NCBI GenBank assembly: GCA_021793405.1
Contig: JAJYSV010000004.1
Location: forward strand, 1-64,000
Length of the DNA: 64,000 bases
Direction of reading: 5' to 3'
Origin: Acidobacteriota bacterium
GTDB taxonomy: Bacteria; Acidobacteriota; Terriglobia; Terriglobales; Acidobacteriaceae
Shown: positions 60,671 to 64,000 of the stretch, piece by piece
How the letters are laid out: each line of letters starts with the position of its first letter
How positions within the stretch are numbered: position 1 is the stretch's first letter
The notes under the pieces: model-generated
What the model was told of the DNA's origin: nothing
What the model saw: the letters and a program-made list of their open reading frames with translations, nothing else
The model's database searches: none
Position numbers and translations under genes: made by a program

Positions 60671-60712
60671 AAAGAAGAAGGTCTGCCTCCTGGCGGCCTT
60701 CTTCTTTGTTTT
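60671..60712 (+). terminator. Intrinsic terminator
   Basis: AAAGAAGAAGG (60671-60681) and CCTTCTTCTTT (60697-60707) form an 11-bp perfect stem around an inner TGCC/GGC pairing, followed by GTTTT. It ends the secreted-protein transcript before the his promoter. Confidence 0.85.
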
Positions 60713-60737
60713 CCGCTGTGTTCACGGCCCGGTGCGC

Positions 60738-60766
60738 TTGACACAGCAGCGTCTTCTTTCTATCCT
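60738..60766 (+). promoter_or_regulatory. his operon promoter
   Basis: TTGACA (60738-60743), 17-nt spacer and TATCCT (60761-60766). A start about 60773 would place the first base of the transcript at the leader peptide's ATG. Confidence 0.7.
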
Positions 60767-60772
60767 CAGTTT

Positions 60773-60859
60773 ATGCAGATGAGCCCGCTCCATCGCCATC
60801 ATCCCCACCATCACCACATGGCGAACGTGTCAGCGGAACATTCTGAGCAGGTTTCTTAA
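60773..60859 (+). CDS. hisL: His operon leader peptide
   Basis: ATG 60773 opens a 28-codon frame ending TAA 60859, reading MQMSPLHRHHPHHHHMANV and on. Residues 7-15 are H-R-H-H-P-H-H-H-H, seven His codons out of nine (CAT/CAC at 60791-60817), with an eighth at residue 23. This is the hallmark of ribosome-mediated attenuation: when histidyl-tRNA is scarce the ribosome stalls on the His run. The next gene is hisI, 107 bp downstream, and a terminator hairpin lies between (60890-60921). No ribosome site is visible before the ATG, and the inferred start of transcription coincides with the ATG, so translation may be leaderless. A chance run of His in a real protein would not be placed between promoter, terminator and his genes. 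Confidence 0.85.
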   Translation: MQMSPLHRHHPHHHHMANVSAEHSEQVS

Positions 60860-60889
60860 GATCCTGAGCAACTTCAGAAAGTGTACTGG

Positions 60890-60921
60890 CCCGCTGATGC
60901 AAATCGCATCCGCGGGTTTTT
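60890..60921 (+). terminator. his attenuator hairpin
   Basis: CCCGC-T-GATGC (60890-60900) pairs with GCATC-C-GCGGG (60906-60916), followed by TTTTT. Segment TCAGCGG (60830-60836), just after the leader's His run, can pair with CCGCTGA (60891-60897) and would break this stem; AGCGG of that segment can instead pair with CCGCT (60785-60789) at the leader's start. This gives the alternative structures of a classical attenuator. Confidence 0.82.
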
Positions 60922-60965
60922 CATTTTTAATCCACCGATTCCAACAAGCATAAGGACGATTCACG

Positions 60966-61358
60966 ATGAGCATAGAAGCAAATCCGAACCCCGCAATCGA
61001 CTTCACCAAACTCGACGGACTGGTCCCGGGCATTGTGCAGGATGCGGTCACGGGCGGCGTATTGATGGTGGGCTTTCTGAATGAGGAGAGCTACCGGAGG
61101 AGCATGGAGAGCGGCTTCGTTACCTTCTGGAGCCGCACCCGCAAGAAACTCTGGATGAAGGGCGAAACCAGCGGCAATCGCCTGCGAATCCAGGAGGCAT
61201 CCACGGACTGCGACAATGACACATTGCTGTTCCGCGTGGTTGTGGAGGGAGATGGACTGGTTTGCCATGAGGGAACGGTGAGCTGCTTCACGAAACCGAT
61301 CGCGACGAACGCCGCACAGAGTTCTCAATTGCGCAAGGAAAGCGAGATAAACGCATGA
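60966..61358 (+). CDS. hisI: Phosphoribosyl-AMP cyclohydrolase
   Basis: Opens the adenine ring of phosphoribosyl-AMP in histidine synthesis. A 130-residue HisI without the HisE pyrophosphatase part. Motifs are [44 protein letters not shown] and the metal-binding [10 protein letters not shown] with Cys and Asp ligands, and a final VSCF Cys. It is the first structural gene of the operon, and its stop overlaps hisG by 4 bp. Confidence 0.95.
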   Translation: MSIEANPNPAIDFTKLDGLVPGIVQDAVTGGVLMVGFLNEESYRRSMESGFVTFWSRTRKKLWMKGETSGNRLRIQEASTDCDNDTLLFRVVVEGDGLVCHEGTVSCFTKPIATNAAQSSQLRKESEINA

Positions 61359-62230
61359 GCCAGAAACTTCGGCTTGGAATTCCCAAGGGCAGTCTTCAGG
61401 ATGCAACCATTGCTTTATTTGAACGCGCCGGCTGGCGAATTTTCGCGAACGGCCGCTCCTATTTTCCGGGGATCGACGACTCGGATATCGAATGCATGTT
61501 GGTTCGTGCGCAGGAAATGGCGCGCTATGTGAGCCATGGAGCGTTGGATGTGGGCCTGACCGGCCGCGACTGGGTGATTGAAAGCGGGCTGACGGTGGAA
61601 ACCATTGCCAGCCTGACCTACTCCAAACAAAGCCGGCAGAAGGTGCGCTGGGTGCTCGCCGTGCCCGAGGATTCGCCGTATCAGCGCGCGGAGGATCTCG
61701 CAGGCAAGATCATCGCGACGGAACTCGTCGAGGCTACAAAAAAATACTTTGCGAGCAAAAATGTTCCCGTGCAGGTGGATTTTAGCTGGGGCGCCACGGA
61801 AGTGAAGCCTCCCGTGCTGGCCGATGCGATTGTGGAAGTCACCGAGACGGGGAGTTCGTTGCGCGCGAATCGGCTGCGTATTCTGGAGACGGTTTTGGAG
61901 AGCGAAACTCAACTGATCGCGAACACAGCAGCCTTTCGCGACCCCTGGAAAAAACAAAAGATCGACAACATCGCGCTGATGCTGCAGGGCGCCATCGCCG
62001 CGCAGGGGCAAGTGGGATTGATGATGAACGTGCGGGCTGCCGACCTGAACACCGTGTTGGGAGTGTTGCCCGCATTGAATTCGCCGACTGTCTCCACGCT
62101 GAGTGATTCGCAGTGGGTGGCGGTCAACACCATTCTGGATGAACGGACCGTGCGTGATGTGATTCCGCGTCTGAAGGCGGCCAACGCAACCGGAATCGTC
62201 GAATATCCGCTGAATAAAATTGTTTTTTGA
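61355..62230 (+). CDS. hisG: ATP phosphoribosyltransferase, long form
   Basis: First enzyme of histidine synthesis, feedback-inhibited by histidine. The 291-residue length and the C-terminal HisG_C domain ([25 protein letters not shown]...[30 protein letters not shown]) show the regulatory long form that does not need HisZ. The catalytic part has [36 protein letters not shown] and [34 protein letters not shown]. Overlaps hisI by 4 bp. Confidence 0.96.
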   Translation: MSQKLRLGIPKGSLQDATIALFERAGWRIFANGRSYFPGIDDSDIECMLVRAQEMARYVSHGALDVGLTGRDWVIESGLTVETIASLTYSKQSRQKVRWVLAVPEDSPYQRAEDLAGKIIATELVEATKKYFASKNVPVQVDFSWGATEVKPPVLADAIVEVTETGSSLRANRLRILETVLESETQLIANTAAFRDPWKKQKIDNIALMLQGAIAAQGQVGLMMNVRAADLNTVLGVLPALNSPTVSTLSDSQWVAVNTILDERTVRDVIPRLKAANATGIVEYPLNKIVF

Positions 62231-62243
62231 GAGCCGGGAAACA

Positions 62244-63542
62244 ATGAAGCTGATACGCACCTACGGAAGAAGCGCAAAAGAGGCAGAAGCTCTTCTGCGG
62301 CAGATTGAAGGCCGCACCAGTGCGGCGACCTCGCGGTTGGAGCCTGCTGTGAAGCGCATGATTGCCACCGTGCGTCGTAAAGGAGATGCCGCGCTGCGGC
62401 AGTATGCGCAACGGCTGGATGGCCTCGCGCCTGATGCTGCGTTGCTGGCAAGCGGCGGTGAGATGGCCGCCGCATGGGATCAAATCCCAATGGATTTGCG
62501 CAAGTCGATGCAAGTAGCCGCGGCCAATATTCGTCGCTTTGCGCAATGGCAGATGCCCAAGGAATGGACGCGCAAACTGCCTGGAGTGACGCTGGGTCAG
62601 CGTTGTCTGCCGCTGGCGTCAGTCGGCTGTTATGTTCCCGGCGGACGGTATCCGCTGCCTTCCACTTTGCTGATGACGGTGATTCCGGCACAAGTTGCGG
62701 GGGTGGAACGGATCGTCGTGGTATCTCCACGGCCAGCGCGGGAGACGCTGGCAGCGGCACACCTGGCGGGCGTGAAGGAGTTCTATCGCATCGGCGGTGC
62801 GCAGGCTGTAGCCGCGCTGGCCTACGGCACCGCCAACATCCTGCGGGTCGATAAGATTGTCGGTCCAGGAAATCTCTACGTCACCACCGCAAAGAAGCTG
62901 GTCGCCTTCGACTGTGGCATTGACATGTTGGCCGGTCCCACTGAGATTGTTGTGGCAAGCGAGGACGGCGATCCGCAGTGGATCGCCGCCGATCTGGTGG
63001 CGCAGGCCGAACATGATCCGGAGGCGCTTGCCGTTCTGGTCACGAGCAACGCAGATTTGGCGCGGGAGGCTGCGAAGGAAGTGCAGAAACAATCCGCCCT
63101 AAACAAAATTGCCAAATTAGCCATCGCTAAGAATGGCTTCATTTTCATCACCAAAGACAAACAAGAAACTGAGTCTGTTACAAATAGGCTGGCTGCAGAA
63201 CATTTGACGATTGACAACGATAAAGATCTCGCCTGGGTTCGCCACGCAGGGTCGATTTTTGTTGGTGCCCAAACCCCCCAAACAATGGGCGATTATATCT
63301 CCGGTCCAAACCACGTATTGCCGACTGGACGGCTTGCGCGCGTACGTGGCGGACTAAGCGTCTACGACTTTCTCCGCCTGGTAACCACGCAGGAATATAC
63401 CTTGGCGGGACTCGCGCAACACGGCCCTCACGCTGCGCGGTTGGCAACAGCCGAGGGCCTGGTGGGACACGCCGATTCTGTTCGTATTCGCGAGGCTGCT
63501 CGCAGGACAGTTGGCCTCAATTTACCGAGAGGTGCGCGATGA
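62244..63542 (+). CDS. hisD: Histidinol dehydrogenase
   Basis: Oxidises histidinol to histidine in two NAD-dependent steps. The 432-residue zinc enzyme starts at ATG 62244, 13 bp after hisG. Conserved segments: VGCYVPGGRYPLPSTLLMTVIPAQVAGVERIVVVSPRP, GPGNLYVTTAKKLV, MLAGPTEIVVASEDGDPQWIAADLVAQAEHDPEA, GPNHVLPTGRLARVRGGLSVYDFL and the C-terminal ARLATAEGLVGHADSVRIR. It overlaps the next gene by 4 bp. Confidence 0.96.
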   Translation: MKLIRTYGRSAKEAEALLRQIEGRTSAATSRLEPAVKRMIATVRRKGDAALRQYAQRLDGLAPDAALLASGGEMAAAWDQIPMDLRKSMQVAAANIRRFAQWQMPKEWTRKLPGVTLGQRCLPLASVGCYVPGGRYPLPSTLLMTVIPAQVAGVERIVVVSPRPARETLAAAHLAGVKEFYRIGGAQAVAALAYGTANILRVDKIVGPGNLYVTTAKKLVAFDCGIDMLAGPTEIVVASEDGDPQWIAADLVAQAEHDPEALAVLVTSNADLAREAAKEVQKQSALNKIAKLAIAKNGFIFITKDKQETESVTNRLAAEHLTIDNDKDLAWVRHAGSIFVGAQTPQTMGDYISGPNHVLPTGRLARVRGGLSVYDFLRLVTTQEYTLAGLAQHGPHAARLATAEGLVGHADSVRIREAARRTVGLNLPRGAR

Positions 63543-64000
63543 GCATCGATCCGCCAACGCCGGTGCTGCAAAAGCTTCGCCCGCGCGTCGCCGTCGAGCA
63601 GATGCACGAATACCATCCTCCGCTGGCTGGAAGAGATGGCCTGCGGCTTGACTTTAACGAAAACACATTCGCTCCTTCTCCCCGCGTGAAGGCCGTGTTA
63701 CAGCGCATCGCAGCGGAAAGTCTGACGAAGTATCCGGAGCGGCAGCATGTGGAAATCATAGCGGCCAAACATTTCGGACTTCTGCCTGAAGCCGCGCTGC
63801 TGACCAATGGCGTCGACGAAGCGATTCATCTCGTCTGCGAGACCTATCTCGAGCCGGAGGACGAAGTCGTCATTGTCACGCCGACATTCTCGATGTATGC
63901 GCTGTACGCGGAAGCCACCGGGGCGCGCGTTCGCGCTGTCCAGGCAGACAACACGCTGCAATTCCCATATCGGCGAGTGCTGGAGGCAATCCAGCCTTCA
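63539..64000 (+). CDS. hisC: Histidinol-phosphate aminotransferase, 5' part only
   Basis: The reading starts at ATG 63539 inside the hisD stop and runs off the window after 154 residues. It has the N-terminal pattern of HisC-type aminotransferases: LRPRVAVEQMHEYHPPLAGRDGLRLDFNENTFAPSPRV, YPERQHVEIIAAKHFG, LTNGVDEAIHLVCETYLEPEDEVVIVTPTFSMYALYAEATGARVRAV. The PLP-binding Lys lies beyond the window end. HisC function is inferred from place in the operon. Confidence 0.9.
   Translation, partial: MSIDPPTPVLQKLRPRVAVEQMHEYHPPLAGRDGLRLDFNENTFAPSPRVKAVLQRIAAESLTKYPERQHVEIIAAKHFGLLPEAALLTNGVDEAIHLVCETYLEPEDEVVIVTPTFSMYALYAEATGARVRAVQADNTLQFPYRRVLEAIQPS

Noticed and set aside
1-64000. CRISPR arrays, rRNA genes, insertion-sequence transposases, prophage genes
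   Set aside because: Looked for and not seen; no regular spacer-repeat array or transposase ORF in this window.

Overview
The window reads as chromosome of a Gram-negative, aerobic to facultative heterotroph, most likely an acidobacterium (Acidobacteriota, Terriglobia-like). This is inferred from gene content and protein style: an ECF sigma/RskA-type anti-sigma pair, a DUF4097 protein, HemQ-type haem synthesis, a combined Rieske/cytochrome b/cytochrome c/cytochrome oxidase locus, MtrA/MtrB-like proteins, and short dispersed hairpin repeats. No 16S gene is present to prove it.

Layout. 1-1060: a higBA-like toxin-antitoxin module with a frameshifted toxin, lying between copies of a CCCACCCTAGC repeat. 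1085-3106: gpmA and a zinc alcohol dehydrogenase, with two palindromic operators between them. 3349-8451: a Crp/Fnr regulator, then a decahaem cytochrome, an MtrB/PioB-like porin and a monohaem cytochrome, together a candidate extracellular electron-transfer conduit. 8624-12080: glgX, a small membrane protein and a ferritin-like protein. 12481-13756: a decayed ECF sigma gene with an intact anti-sigma gene. 13810-16135: dedA, hemQ, nth. 16190-16897: two small genes of unknown function. 17090-21136: hemX/ccsA-like, hemA, hemC, hemD (minus-strand operon). 21440-27972: mutS, nagZ, anmK and an oligopeptide-binding protein (DNA repair plus peptidoglycan recycling). 27981-36129: a respiratory locus with cytochrome oxidase subunits II, I and III, a membrane protein, dihaem cytochrome c, Rieske protein, a cytochrome b-c fusion, and CtaG. 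36438-38848: a lone DppB-type permease and a CBS-domain hemolysin-type protein. 39022-40856: a DUF4097 protein and a phosphoglycolate phosphatase-like gene. 40866-46612: surface-sugar genes (FkbM, TPP enzyme, KdsC-like phosphatase, NeuB-like synthase, epimerase). 46660-50860: tRNA-Ala(CGC), several oxidoreductases and small proteins. 50993-51250: an ABC ATPase relic beside a repeat. 51300-57948: a cobalamin locus: promoter, two tandem cobalamin riboswitches, a BtuB-like TonB receptor and two paralogous B12-binding radical SAM proteins. 58075-60602: a ComEA-like protein and a secreted protein. 60738-64000: a his operon (hisI-hisG-hisD-hisC, cut by the window end) behind a promoter, a His-rich leader peptide and an attenuator hairpin.

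How it fits together. Haem synthesis (hemA, C, D, Q) and cytochrome assembly (ccsA-like, CtaG) supply two large cytochrome systems, the oxidase locus and the porin-cytochrome cluster. Two regulatory regions stand out: the tandem B12 riboswitches and the his attenuator, whose promoter, leader ORF, antiterminator segment and terminator can all be read directly. Three genes carry disabling lesions (higB, the ECF sigma gene, the ABC ATPase). Each shows an apparent one-base loss, so sequencing error must be excluded for the first two; the ABC relic is beyond that explanation.
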